From Limanda limanda (taxonomy: Eukaryota > Chordata > Actinopteri > Pleuronectiformes > Pleuronectidae), in the NCBI RefSeq assembly GCF_963576545.1, contig NC_083648.1:27533873-27597872 (forward strand): a stretch of DNA of 64,000 bases. Reading direction: 5' to 3'. This document shows, piece by piece, positions 11,001 through 25,200 of the stretch (positions are counted from its first letter, which is position 1; each line of letters opens with the position of its first letter). The notes beneath the pieces are model-generated. The model was not told the DNA's origin. It saw only the letters and a list, made by a program, of their open reading frames with translations, and ran no database searches. A program made the translations under genes and the position numbers.

Positions 11001-12356
11001 GACGAAATTCCCCCAAATCTGAGGAGATATTCTTGAATAACTTTTTTTGTGAAGGTCGGAGAGACTTGCAAGTAGGCTCTACCCCCACTAAATGGGGTAG
11101 CGCGCATCGATCGGTACCATCCTTGAGCTTCTCCGACTTTCGGAAGGGTTAGGGTTAGGGTTAGGGATGAAAGCACATAGGAGAAAGAGATATTCTTGAA
11201 TAACTTTTTTTGTGAAGGTCGGAGAGACTTGCAAGTAGGCTCTACCCCCACTAAATGGGGTAGCGCGCATCGATCGGTACCATCCTTGAGCTTCTCCGAC
11301 TTTCGGAAGGGTTAGGGTTAGGGTTAGGGATGAAAGCACATAGGAGAAAGAGATATTCTTGAATAACTTTTTTTGTGAAGGTCGGAGAGACTTGCAAGTA
11401 GGCTCTACCCCCACTAAATGGGGTAGCGCACATCGATCGGTACTATCCTTGAGCTTCTACGACTTTCGGAAGGGTTAGGGTTAGGGTTAGGGATGAAAGC
11501 ACATAGGAGAAAGAGATATTCTTGAATAACTTTTTTTGTGAAGGTCGGAGAGACTTGCAAGTAGGCTCTACCCCCACTAAATGGGGTAGCGCGCATCGAT
11601 CGGTACCATCCTTGAGCTTCTCCGACTTTCGGAAGGGTTAGGATTAGGGTTAGGGATGAAAGCACATAGGAGAAAGAGATATTCTTGAATAACTTTTTTT
11701 GTGAAGGTCGGAGAGACTTGGAAAGTGGTTGCATCTGGACTAATTTGGGTCCTGCGGATCGATTGGTACCATCCCCGAGCTTGTACGACCTTTGGAAGAG
11801 GTCGACCGACGAAATTCCCCCAAATCTGAGGAGATATTCTTGAATAACTTTTTTTGGGAAGGTCGGAGAGACTTGCAAGTAGGCTCTACCCCCACTAAAT
11901 GTGGTAGCGCGCATCGATCGGTACCATCCTTGAGCTTCTACGACTTTCGGAAGGGTTAGGGTTAGGGTTAGGGATGAAAGCACATAGGAGAAAGAGATAT
12001 TCTTGAATAACTTTTTTTATGAAGGTCGGAGAGACTTGCAAGTAGGCTCTACCCCCACTAAATGGGGTAGCGCGCATCGATCGGTACCATCCTTGAGCTT
12101 CTCCGACTTTCGGAAGGGTTAGGATTAGGGTTAGGGATGAAAGCACATAGGAGAAAGAGATATTCTTGAATAACTTTTTTTGTGAAGGTCGGAGAGACTT
12201 AGAAAGTGGTTGCATCTGGACTAATTTGGGTCCTGCGGATCGATTGGTACCATCCCCGAGCTTGTACGACCTTCGAAAGAGGTCGACCGACGAAATTCCC
12301 CCAAATCTGAGGAGATATTCTTGAATAACTTTTTTTGTGAAGGTCGGAGAGACTTG

Positions 12357-12519
12357 CAAGTAGGCTCTACCCCCACTAAATGGGGTAGCGCGCATCGATC
12401 GGTACCAAATTTGAGCTTCTCCGACTTTCGGAAGGGTTAGGGTTAGGGTTAGGGATGAAAGCACATAGGAGAAAGAGATATTCTTGAATAACTTTTTTTG
12501 TGAAGGTCGGAGAGACTTG
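12357..12519 (+). repeat. A monomer with GGTACCAAATTTGAGC cluster substitution
   Basis: CATCCTTGAGC reads CAAATTTGAGC near 12406: several adjacent bases differ, unlike the scattered single changes elsewhere. The same cluster is in the second 13-kb copy at 25378-25540, so it predates that duplication. Confidence 0.8.
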
Positions 12520-13208
12520 CAAGTAGGCTCTACCCCCACTAAATGGGGTAGCGCGCATCGATCGGTACCATCCTTGAGCTTCTCCGACTTTCGGAAGGGT
12601 TAGGGTTAGGGTTAGGGATGAAAGCACATAGGAGAAAGAGATATTCTTGAATAACTTTTTTTGTGAAGGTCGGAGAGACTTGCAAGTAGGCTCTACCCCC
12701 ACTAAATGGGGTAGCGCACATCGATCAGTACTATCCTTGAGCTTCTACGACTTTCGGAAGGGTTAAGGTTAGGGTTAGGGATGAAAGCACATAGGAGAAA
12801 GAGATATTCTTGAATAACTTTTTTTGTGAAGGTCGGAGAGACTTGCAAGTAGGCTCTACCCCCACTAAATGGGGTAGCGCGCATCGATCGGTACCATCCT
12901 TGAGCTTCTCCGACTTTCGGAAGGGTTAGGATTAGGGTTAGGGATGAAAGCACATAGGAGAAAGAGATATTCTTGAATAACTTTTTTTGTGAAGGTCGGA
13001 GAGACTTAGAAAGTGGTTGCATCTGGACTAATTTGGGTCCTGCGGATCGATTGGTACCATCCCCGAGCTTGTACGACCTTCGGAAGAGGTCGACCGACGA
13101 AATTCCCCCAAATCTGAGGAGATATTCTTGAATAACTTTTTTTGTGAAGGTCGGAGAGACTTGCAAGTAGGCTCTACCCCCACTAAATGGGGTAGCGCGC
13201 ATCGATCG

Positions 13209-16200
13209 GTACCATCCTTGAGCTTCTCCGACTTTCGGAAGGGTTAGGGTTAGGGTTAGGGATGAAAGCACATAGGAGAAAGAGATATTCTTGAATAACT
13301 TTTTTTGTGAAGGTCGGAGAGACTTGCAAGTAGGCTCTACCCCCACTAAATGGGCTAGCGCGCATCGATCGGTACCATCCTTGAGCTTCTCCGACTTTCG
13401 GAAGGGTTAGGGTTAGGGTTAGGGATGAAAGCACATAGGAGAAAGAGATATTCTTGAATAACTTTTTTTGTGAAGGTCGGAGAGACTTGAAAAGTGGTTG
13501 CATCTGGACTAATTTGGGTCCTGCGGATCGATTGGTACCATCCCCGAGCTTGTACGACCTTCGGAAGAGGTCGACCGACGAAATTTTACCAAATCTGAGG
13601 AGATATTCTTGAATAACTTTTTTTGTGAAGGTCGGAGAGACTTGCAAGTAGGCTCTACCCCCACTAAATGGGGTAGCGCGCATCGATCGGTACCATCCTT
13701 GAGCTTCTCCGACTTTCGGAAGGGTTAGGGTTAGGGTTAGGGATGAAAGCACATAGGAGAAAGAGATATTCTTGAATAACTTTTTTTGTGAAGGTCGGAG
13801 AGACTTGGAAAGTGGTTGCATCTGGACTAATTTGGGTCCTGCGGATCGATTGGTACCATCCCCGAGCTTGTACGACCTTCGGAAGAGGTCGACCGACGAA
13901 ATTTTACCAAATCTGAGGAGATATTCTTGAATAACTTTTTTTGTGAAGGTCGGAGAGACTTGCAAGTAGGCTCTACCCCCACTAAATGGGGTAGCGCGCA
14001 TCGATCGGTACCATCCTTGAGCTTCTCCGACTTTCGGAAGGGTTAGGGTTAGGGTTAGGGATGAAAGCACATAGGAGAAAGAGATATTCTTGAATAACTT
14101 TTTTTGTGAAGGTCGGAGAGACTTGCAAGTAGGCTCTACCCCCACTAAATGGGGTAGCGCGCATCGATCGGTACCATCCTTGAGCTTCTCCGACTTTCGG
14201 AAGGGTTAGGGTTAGGGTTAGGGATGAAAGCACATAGGAGAAAGAGATATTCTTGAATAACTTTTTTTGTGAAGGTCGGAGAGACTTGGAAAGTGGTTGC
14301 ATCTGGACTAATTTGGGTCCTGCGGATCGATTGGTACCATCCCCGAGCTTGTACGACCTTCGGAAGAGGTCGACCGACGAAATTCCCCCAAATCTGAGGA
14401 GATATTCTTGAATAACTTTTTTTGTGAAGGTCGGAGAGACTTGCAAGTAGGCTCTACCCCCACTAAATGGGGTAACGCGCATCGATCGGTACCATCCTTG
14501 AGCTTCTCCGACTTTCGGAAGGGTTAGGGTTAGGGTTAGGGATGAAAGCACATAGGAGAAAGAGATATTCTTGAATAACTTTTTTTGTGAAGGTCGGAGA
14601 GACTTGCAAGTAGGCTCTACCCCCACTAAATGGGGTAGCGCGCATCGATCGGTACCATCCTTGAGCTTTTCCGACTTTCGGAAGGGTTAGGGTGAGGGTT
14701 AGGGATGAAAGCACATAGGAGAAAGAGATATTCTTGAATAACTTTTTTTGTGAAGGTCGGAGAGACTTGGAAAGTGGTTGCATCTGGACTAATTTGGGTC
14801 CTGCGGATCGATTGGTACCATCCCCGAGCTTGTACGACCTTCGGAAGAGGTCGACCGACGAAATTCCCCCAAATCTGAGGAGATATTCTTGAATAACTTT
14901 TTTTGTGAAGGTCGGAGAGACTTGCAAGTAGGCTCTACCCCCACTAAATGTGGTAGCGCGCATCGATCGGTACCATCCTTGAGCTTCTACGACTTTCGGA
15001 AGGGTTAGGGTTAGGGTTAGGGATGAAAGCACATAGGAGAAAGAGATATTCTTGAATAACTTTTTTTGTGAAGGTCGGAGAGACTTAGAAAGTGGTTGCA
15101 TCTGGACTAATTTGGGTCCTGCAGATCGATTGGTACCATCCCCGAGCTTGTACGACCTTTGAAAGAGGTCGACCGACGAAATTCCCCCAAATCTGAGGAG
15201 ATATTCTTGAATAACTTTTTTTGTGAAGGTCGGAGAGACTTGCAAGTAGGCTCTACCCCCACTAAATGGGGTAGCGCGCATCGATCGGTACCATCCTTGA
15301 GCTTCTCCGACTTTCGGAAGGGTTAGGGTTAGGGTTAGGGATGAAAGCACATAGGAGAAAGAGATATTCTTGAATAACTTTTTTTGTGAAGGTCGGAGAG
15401 ACTTGCAAGTAGGCTCTACCCCCACTAAATGGGGTAGCGCGCATCGATCGGTACCATCCTTGAGCTTCTCCGACTTTCGGAAGGGTTAGGGTTAGGGTTA
15501 GGGATGAAAGCACATAGGAGAAAGAGATATTCTTGAATAACTTTTTTTGTAAAGGTCGGAGAGACTTGCAAGTAGGCTCTACCCCCACTAAATGGGGTAG
15601 CGCGCATCGATCGGTACTATCCTTGAGCTTCTACGACTTTCGGAAGGGTTAGGGTTAGGGTTAGGGATGAAAGCACATAGGAGAAAGAGATATTCTTGAA
15701 TAACTTTTTTTGTGAAGGTCGGAGAGACTTGCAAGTAGGCTCTACCCCCACTAAATGGGGTTGCGCGCATCGATCGGTACCATCCTTGAGCTTCTCCGAC
15801 TTTCGGAAGGGTTAGGGTGAGGGTTAGGGCTGAAAGCACATAGGAGAAAGAGATATTCTTGAATAACTTTTTTTGTGAAGGTCGGAGAGACTTGCAAGTA
15901 GGCTCTACCCCCACTAAATGGGGTAGCGCGCATCGATCGGTACCATCCTTGAGCTTCTCCGACTTTCGGAAGGGTTAGGGTTAGGGTTAGGGATGAAAGC
16001 ACATAGGAGAGAGAGATATTCTTGAATAACTTTTTTTGTGAAGGTCGGAGAGACTTGGAAAGTGGTTGCATCTGGACTAATTTGGGTCCTGCGGATCGAT
16101 TGGTACCATCCCCGAGCTTGTACGACCTTCGGAAGAGGTCGACCGACGAAATTCCCCCAAATCTGAGGAGATATTCTTGAATAACTTTTTTTGTGAAGGT

Positions 16201-19200
16201 CGGAGAGACTTGCAAGTAGGCTCTACCCCCACTAAATGGGGTAGCGCGCATCGATCGGTACCATCCTTGAGCTTCTCCGACTTTCGGAAGGGTTAGGGTT
16301 AGGGTTAGGGATGAAAGCACATAGGAGAAAGAGATATTCTTGAATAACTTTTTTTGTGAAGGTCGGAGAGACTTGCAAGTAGGCTCTACCCCCACTAAAT
16401 GGGGTAGCGCGCATCGATCGGTACCATCCTTGAGCTTCTCCGACTTTCGGAAGGGTTAGGGTGAGGGTTAGGGATGAAAGCACATAGGAGAAAGAGATAT
16501 TCTTGAATAACTTTTTTTGTGAAGGTCGGAGAGACTTGGAAAGTGGTTGCATCTGGACTAATTTGGGTCCTGCGGATCGATTGGTACCATCCCCGAGCTT
16601 GTACGACCTTCGGAAGAGGTCGACCGACGAAATTCCCCCAAATCTGAGGAGATATTCTTGAATAACTTTTTTTGTGAAGGTCGGAGAGACTTGCAAGTAG
16701 GCTCTACCCCCACTAAATGTGGTAGCGCGCATCGATCGGTACCATCCTTGAGCTTCTACGACTTTCGGAAGGGTTAGGGTTAGGGTTAGGGATGAAAGCA
16801 CATAGGAGAAAGAGATATTCTTGAATAACTTTTTTTGTGAAGGTCGGAGAGACTTGCAAGTAGGCTCTACCCCCACTAAATGGGGTAGCGCGCATCGATC
16901 GGTACCATCCTTGAGCTTCTCCGACTTTCGGAAGGGTTAGGATTAGGGTTAGGGATGAAAGCACATAGGAGAAAGAGATATTCTTGAATAACTTTTTTTG
17001 TGAAGGTCGGAGAGACTTAGAAAGTGGTTGCATCTGGACTAATTTGGGTCCTGCAGATCGATTGGTACCATCCCCGAGCTTGTACGACCTTCGAAAGAGG
17101 TCGACCGACGAAATTCCCCCAAATCTGAGGAGATATTCTTGAATAACTTTTTTTGTGAAGGTCGGAGAGACTTGCAAGTAGGCTCTACCCCCACTAAATG
17201 TGGTAGCGCGCATCGATCGGTACCATCCTTGAGCTTCTACGACTTTCGGAAGGGTTAGGGTTAGGGTTAGGGATGAAAGCACATAGGAGAAAGAGATATT
17301 CTTGAATAACTTTTTTTGTGAAGGTCGGAGAGACTTGCAAGTAGGCTCTACCCCCACTAAATGGGGTAGCGCTCATCGATCGGTACCATCCTTGAGCTTC
17401 TCCGACTTTCGGAAGGGTTAGGGTTAGGGTTAGGGATGAAAGCACATAGGAGAAAGAGATATTCTTGAATAACTTTTTTTGTAAAGGTCGGAGAGACTTG
17501 CAAGTAGGCTCTACCCCCACTAAATGGGGTAGCGCGCATCGATCGGTACTATCCTTGAGCTTCTACGACTTTCGGAAGGGTTAGGGTTAGGGTTAGGGAT
17601 GAAAGCACATAGGAGAAAGAGATATTCTTGAATAACTTTTTTTGTGAAGGTCGGAGAGACTTGCAAGTAGGCTCTACCCCCACTAAATGGGGTAGCGCGC
17701 ATCGATCGGTACCATCTTTGAGCTTCTCCGACTTTCGGAAGGGTTAGGGTGAGGGTTAGGGATGAAAGCACATAGGAGAAAGAGATATTCTTGAATAACT
17801 TTTTTTGTGAAGGTCGGAGAGACTTGGAAAGTGGTTGCATCTGGACTAATTTGGGTCCTGCGGATCGATTGGTACCATCCCCGAGCTTGTACGACCTTCG
17901 GAAGAGGTCGACCGACGAAATTCCCCCAAATCTGAGGAGATATTCTTGAATAACTTTTTTTGTGAAGGTCGGAGAGACTTGCAAGTAGGCTCTACCCCCA
18001 CTAAATGTGGTAGCGCGCATCGATCGGTACCATCCTTGAGCTTCTACGACTTTCGGAAGGGTTAGGGTTAGGGTTAGGGATGAAAGCACATAGGAGAAAG
18101 AGATATTCTTGAATAACTTTTTTTGTGAAGGTCGGAGAGACTTGCAAGTAGGCTCTACCCCCACTAAATGGGGTAGCGCGCATCGATCGGTACCATCCTT
18201 GAGCTTCTCCGACTTTCGGAAGGGTTAGGGTTAGGGTTAGGGATGAAAGCACATAGGAGAAAGAGATATTCTTGAATAACTTTTTTTGTAAAGGTCGGAG
18301 AGACTTGCAAGTAGGCTCTACCCCCACTAAATGGGGTAGCGCGCATCGATCGGTACTATCCTTGAGCTTCTACGACTTTCGGAAGGGTTAGGGTTAGGGT
18401 TAGGGATGAAAGCACATAGGAGAAAGAGATATTCTTGAATAACTTTTTTTGTGAAGGTCGGAGAGACTTGCAAGTAGGCTCTACCCCCACTAAATGGGGT
18501 AGCGCGCATCGATCGGTACCATCTTTGAGCTTCTCCGACTTTCGGAAGGGTTAGGGTGAGGGTTAGGGATGAAAGCACATAGGAGAAAGAGATATTCTTG
18601 AATAACTTTTTTTGTGAAGGTCGGAGAGACTTGGAAAGTGGTTGCATCTGGACTAATTTGGGTCCTGCGGATCGATTGGTACCATCCCCGAGCTTGTACG
18701 ACCTTCGGAAGAGGTCGACCGACGAAATTCCCCCAAATCTGAGGAGATATTCTTGAATAACTTTTTTTGTGAAGGTCGGAGAGACTTGCAAGTAGGCTCT
18801 ACCCCCACTAAATGTGGTAGCGCGCATCGATCGGTACCATCCTTGAGCTTCTACGACTTTCGGAAGGGTTAGGGTTAGGGTTAGGGATGAAAGCACATAG
18901 GAGAAAGAGATATTCTTGAATAACTTTTTTTGTGAAGGTCGGAGAGACTTGCAAGTAGGCTCTACCCCCACTAAATGGGGTAGCCCGCATCGATCGGTAC
19001 CATCCTTGAGCTTCTCCGACTTTCGGAAGGGTTAGGATTAGGGTTAGGGATGAAAGCACATAGGAGAAAGAGATATTCTTGAATAACTTTTTTTGTGAAG
19101 GTCGGAGAGACTTAGAAAGTGGTTGCATCTGGACTAATTTGGGTCCTGCAGATCGATTGGTACCATCCCCGAGCTTGTACGACCTTCGAAAGAGGTCGAC

Positions 19201-22200
19201 CGACGAAATTCCCCCAAATCTGAGGAGATATTCTTGAATAACTTTTTTTGTGAAGGTCGGAGAGACTTGCAAGTAGGCTCTACCCCCACTAAATGTGGTA
19301 GCGCGCATCGATCAGTACCATCCTTGAGCTTCTACGACTTTCGGAAGGGTTAGGGTTAGGGTTAGGGATGAAAGCACATAGGAGAAAGAGATATTCTTGA
19401 ATAACCTTTTTTGTGAAGGTCGGAGAGACTTGCAAGTAGGCTCTACCCCCACTAAATGGGGTAGCGCGCATCGATCGGTACCATCCTTGAGCTTCTCCGA
19501 CTTTCGGAAGGGTTAGGATTAGGGTTAGGGATGAAAGCACATAGGAGAAAGAGATATTCTTGAATAACTTTTTTTGTGAAGGTCGGAGAGACTTAGAAAG
19601 TGGTTGCATCTGGACTAATTTGGGTCCTGCAGATCGATTGGTACCATCCCCGAGCTTGTACGACCTTCGAAAGAGGTCGACCGACGAAATTCCCCCAAAT
19701 CTGAGGAGATATTCTTGAATAACTTTTTTTGTGAAGGTCGGAGAGACTTGCAAGTAGGCTCTACCCCCACTAAATGTGGTAGCGCGCATCGATCGGTACC
19801 ATCCTTGAGCTTCTACGACTTTCGGAAGGGTTAGGGTTAGGGTTAGGGATGAAAGCACATAGGAGAAAGAGATATTCTTGAATAACTTTTTTTGTGAAGG
19901 TCGGAGAGACTTGCAAGTAGGCTCTACCCCCACTAAATGGGGTAGCGCGCATCGATCGGTACCATCCTTGAGCTTCTCCGACTTTCGGAAGGGTTAGGGT
20001 TAGGGTTAGGGATGAAAGCACATAGGAGAAAGAGATATTCTTGAATAACTTTTTTTGTAAAGGTCGGAGAGACTTGCAAGTAGGCTCTACCCCCACTAAA
20101 TGGGGTAGCGCGCATCGATCAGTACTATCCTTGAGCTTCTACGACTTTCGGAAGGGTTAGGGTTAGGGTTAGGGATGAAAGCACATAGGAGAAAGAGATA
20201 TTCTTGAATAACTTTTTTTGTGAAGGTCGGAGAGACTTGCAAGTAGGCTCTACCCCCACTAAATGGGGTAGCGCGCATCGATCGGTACCATCTTTGAGCT
20301 TCTCCGACTTTCGGAAGGGTTAGGGTGAGGGTTAGGGATGAAAGCACATAGGAGAAAGAGATATTCTTGAATAACTTTTTTTGTGAAGGTCGGAGAGACT
20401 TGGAAAGTGGTTGCATCTGGACTAATTTGGGTCCTGCGGATCGATTGGTACCATCCCCGAGCTTGTACGACCTTCGGAAGAGGTCGACCGACGAAATTCC
20501 CCCAAATCTGAGGAGATATTCTTGAATAACTTTTTTTGTGAAGGTCGGAGAGACTTGCAAGTAGGCTCTACCCCCACTAAATGTGGTAGCGCGCATCGAT
20601 CGGTACCATCCTTGAGCTTCTACGACTTTCGGAAGGGTTAGGGTTAGGGTTAGGGATGAAAGCACATAGGAGAAAGAGATATTCTTGAATAACTTTTTTT
20701 GTGAAGGTCGGAGAGACTTGCAAGTAGGCTCTACCCCCACTAAATGGGGTAGCGCGCATCGATCGGTACCATCCTTGAGCTTCTCCGACTTTCGGAAGGG
20801 TTAGGATTAGGGTTAGGGATGAAAGCACATAGGAGAAAGAGATATTCTTGAATAACTTTTTTTGTGAAGGTCGGAGAGACTTAGAAAGTGGTTGCATCTG
20901 GACTAATTTGGGTCCTGCAGATCGATTGGTACCATCCCCGAGCTTGTACGACCTTCGAAAGAGGTCGACCGACGAAATTCCCCCAAATCTGAGGAGATAT
21001 TCTTGAATAACTTTTTTTGTGAAGGTCGGAGAGACTTGCAAGTAGGCTCTACCCCCACTAAATGGGGTAGCGCGCATCGATTGGTACCATCCTTGAGCTT
21101 CTCCGACTTTCGGAAGGGTTAGGGTTAGGGTTAGGGATGAAAGCACATAGGAGAAAGAGATATTCTTGAATAACTTTTTTTGTGAAGGTCGGAGAGACTT
21201 GCAAGTAGGCTCTACCCCCACTAAATGGGGTAGCGCGCATCGATCGGTACCATCCTTGAGCTTCTCCGACTTTCGGAAGGGTTAGGGTTAGGGTTAGGGA
21301 TGAAAGCACATAGGAGAAAGAGATATTCTTGAATAACTTTTTTTGTGAAGGTCGGAGAGACTTGCAAGTAGGCTCTACCCCCACTAAATGGGGTAGCGCG
21401 CATCGATCGGTACTATCCTTGAGCTTCTACGACTTTCGGAAGGGTTAGGGTTAGGGTTAGGGATGAAAGCACATAGGAGAAAGAGATATTCTTGAATAAC
21501 TTTTTTTGTGAAGGTCGGAGAGACTTGCAAGTAGGCTCTACCCCCACTAAATGGGGTAGCGCGCATCGATCGGTACCATCCTTGAGCTTCTCCGACTTTC
21601 GGAAGGGTTAGGGTGAGGGTTAGGGCTGAAAGCACATAGGAGAAAGAGATATTCTTGAATAACTTTTTTTGTGAAGGTCGGAGAGACTTGCAAGTAGGCT
21701 CTACCCCCACTAAATGGGGTAGCGCGCATCGATCGGTACCATCCTTGAGCTTCTCCGACTTTCGGAAGGGTTAGGGTTAGGGTTAGGGATGAAAGCACAT
21801 AGGAGAAAGAGATATTCTTGAATAACTTTTTTTGTGAAGGTCGGAGAGACTTGCAAGTAGGCTCTACCCCCACTAAATGGGCTAGCGCGCATCGATCGGT
21901 ACCATCCTTGAGCTTCTCCGACTTTCGGAAGGGTTAGGGTTAGGGTTAGGGATGAAAGCACATAGGAGAAAGAGATATTCTTGAATAACTTTTTTTGTGA
22001 AGGTCGGAGAGACTTGCAAGTAGGCTCTACCCCCACTAAATGGGCTAGCGCGCATCGATCAGTACCATCCTTGAGCTTCTCCGACTTTCGGAAGGGTTAG
22101 GGTTAGGGTTAGGGATGAAAGCACATAGGAGAAAGAGATATTCTTGAATAACTTTTTTTGTGAAGGTCGGAGAGACTTGGAAAGTGGTTGCATCTGGACT

Positions 22201-25200
22201 AATTTGGGTCCTGCAGATCGATTGGTACCATTCCCGAGCTTGTACGACCTTCGGAAGAGGTCGACCGACGAAATTTTACCAAATCTGAGGAGATATTCTT
22301 GAATAACTTTTTTTGTGAAGGTCGGAGAGACTTGCAAGTAGGCTCTACCCCCACTAAATGGGGTAGCGCGCATCGATCGGTACCATCCTTGAGCTTCTCC
22401 GACTTTCGGAAGGGTTAGGGTTAGGGTTAGGGATGAAAGCACATAGGAGAAAGAGATATTCTTGAATAACTTTTTTTGTGAAGGTCGGAGAGACTTGGAA
22501 AGTGGTTGCATCTGGACTAATTTGGGTCCTGCGGATCGATTGGTACCATCCCCGAGCTTGTACGACCTTCGGAAGAGGTCGACCGACGAAATTTTACCAA
22601 ATCTGAGGAGATATTCTTGAATAACTTTTTTTGTGAAGGTCGGAGAGACTTGCAAGTAGGCTCTACCCCCACTAAATGGGGTAGCGCGCATCGATCGGTA
22701 CCATCCTTGAGCTTCTCCGACTTTCGGAAGGGTTAGGGTTAGGGTTAGGTATGAAAGCACATAGGAGAAAGAGATATTCTTGAATAACTTTTTTTGTGAA
22801 GGTCGGAGAGACTTGCAAGTAGGCTCTACCCCCACTAAATGGGGTAGCGCGCATCGATCGGTACCATCCTTGAGCTTCTCCGACTTTCGGAAGGGTTAGG
22901 GTTAGGGTTAGGGATGAAAGCACATAGGAGAAAGAGATATTCTTGAATAACTTTTTTTGTGAAGGTCAGAGAGACTTGGAAAGTGGTTGCATCTGGACTA
23001 ATTTGGGTCCTGCGGATCGATTGGTACCATCCCCGAGCTTGTACGACCTTCGGAAGAGGTCGACCGACGAAATTCCCCCAAATCTGAGGAGATATTCTTG
23101 AATAACTTTTTTTGTAAAGGTCGGAGAGACTTGCAAGTAGGCTCTACCCCCACTAAATGGGGTAGCGCGCATCGATCGGTACCATCCTTGAGCTTCTCCG
23201 ACTTTCGGAAGGGTTAGGGTTAGGGTTAGGGATGAAAGCACATAGGAGAAAGAGATATTCTTGAATAACTTTTTTTGTGAAGGTCGGAGAGACTTGCAAG
23301 TAGGCTCTACCCCCACTAAATGGGGTAGCGCGCATCGATCGGTACCATCCTTGAGCTTCTCCGACTTTCGGAAGGGTTAGGGTGAGGGTTAGGGATGAAA
23401 GCACATAGGAGAAAGAGATATTCTTGAATAACTTTTTTTGTGAAGGTCGGAGAGACTTGGAAAGTGGTTGCATCTGGACTAATTTGGGTCCTGCGGATCG
23501 ATTGGTACCATCCCCGAGCTTGTACGACCTTTGGAAGAGGTCGACCGACGAAATTCCCCCAAATCTGAGGAGATATTCTTGAATAACTTTTTTTGGGAAG
23601 GTCGGAGAGACTTGCAAGTAGGCTCTACTCCCACTAAATGTGGTAGCGCGCATCGATCGGTACCATCCTTGAGCTTCTACGACTTTCGGAAGGGTTAGGG
23701 TTAGGGTTAGGGATGAAAGCACATAGGAGAAAGAGATATTCTTGAATAACTTTTTTTGTGAAGGTCGGAGAGACTTGCAAGTAGGCTCTACCCCCACTAA
23801 ATGGGGTAGCGCGCATCGATCGGTACCATCCTTGAGCTTCTCCGACTTTCGGAAGGGTTAGGATTAGGGTTAGGGATGAAAGCACATAGGAGAAAGAGAT
23901 ATTCTTGAATAACTTTTTTTGTGAAGGTCGGAGAGACTTAGAAAGTGGTTGCATCTGGACTAATTTGGGTCCTGCGGATCGATTGGTACCATCCCCGAGC
24001 TTGTACGACCTTCGAAAGAGGTCGACCGACGAAATTCCCCCAAATCTGAGGAGATATTCTTGAATAACTTTTTTTGTGAAGGTCGGAGAGACTTGCAAGT
24101 AGGCTCTACCCCCACTAAATGGGGTAGCGCGCATCGATCGGTACCATCCTTGAGCTTCTCCGACTTTCGGAAGGGTTAGGGTTAGGGATGAAAGCACATA
24201 GGAGAAAGAGATATTCTTGAATAACTTTTTTTGTGAAGGTCGGAGAGACTTGCAAGTAGGCTCTACCCCCACTAAATGGGGTAGCGCGCATCGATCGGTA
24301 CCATCCTTGAGCTTCTCCGACTTTCGGAAGGGTTAGGGTTAGGGTTAGGGATGAAAGCACATAGGAGAAAGAGATATTCTTGAATAACTTTTTTTGTGAA
24401 GGTCGGAGAGACTTGCAAGTAGGCTCTACCCCCACTAAATGGGGTAGCGCACATCGATCGGTACTATCCTTGAGCTTCTACGACTTTCGGAAGGGTTAGG
24501 GTTAGGGTTAGGGATGAAAGCACATAGGAGAAAGAGATATTCTTGAATAACTTTTTTTGTGAAGGTCGGAGAGACTTGCAAGTAGGCTCTACCCCCACTA
24601 AATGGGGTAGCGCGCATCGATCGGTACCATCCTTGAGCTTCTCCGACTTTCGGAAGGGTTAGGATTAGGGTTAGGGATGAAAGCACATAGGAGAAAGAGA
24701 TATTCTTGAATAACTTTTTTTGTGAAGGTCGGAGAGACTTGGAAAGTGGTTGCATCTGGACTAATTTGGGTCCTGCGGATCGATTGGTACCATCCCCGAG
24801 CTTGTACGACCTTTGGAAGAGGTCGACCGACGAAATTCCCCCAAATCTGAGGAGATATTCTTGAATAACTTTTTTTGGGAAGGTCGGAGAGACTTGCAAG
24901 TAGGCTCTACCCCCACTAAATGTGGTAGCGCGCATCGATCGGTACCATCCTTGAGCTTCTACGACTTTCGGAAGGGTTAGGGTTAGGGTTAGGGATGAAA
25001 GCACATAGGAGAAAGAGATATTCTTGAATAACTTTTTTTATGAAGGTCGGAGAGACTTGCAAGTAGGCTCTACCCCCACTAAATGGGGTAGCGCGCATCG
25101 ATCGGTACCATCCTTGAGCTTCTCCGACTTTCGGAAGGGTTAGGATTAGGGTTAGGGATGAAAGCACATAGGAGAAAGAGATATTCTTGAATAACTTTTT

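Larger units (their letters stand above)
182..13208 (+). repeat. 13,027-bp higher-order repeat, copy 1
   Basis: This block equals 59 A + 22 B monomers and is followed directly by a near-identical copy. B units start at 463, 781, 1262, 1743, 2061, 3031, 3512, 3993, 4800, 5607, 6088, 6569, 7376, 7857, 9153, 9471, 9952, 10433, 10914, 11721, 12202 and 13009. The order of A-run lengths between B units is 1,2,2,1,5,2,2,4,4,2,2,4,2,7,1,2,2,2,4,2,4. The exact breakpoint can slide within about 182-327 because both flanks are A units. The few differences from copy 2 that I noticed are a G-to-T change extending the T tract near 1715, the CGGTACC/CAGTACC difference near 9030, CCATCCTT/CCATCTTT near 12900 and one hexamer (present here, lost in copy 2). 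All A telomeric tracts in this copy keep the three-hexamer length. Confidence 0.93.

Noticed and set aside
13183..14145. Minus-strand open frames up to 320 codons (here and across the array) as protein genes
   Set aside because: The same peptides occur in different frames of one satellite; the unit is 163 bp, not a multiple of three; most apparent starts are GTG; ends are set by satellite variants such as GGGCTA. No promoter, intron or unique coding sequence is visible.
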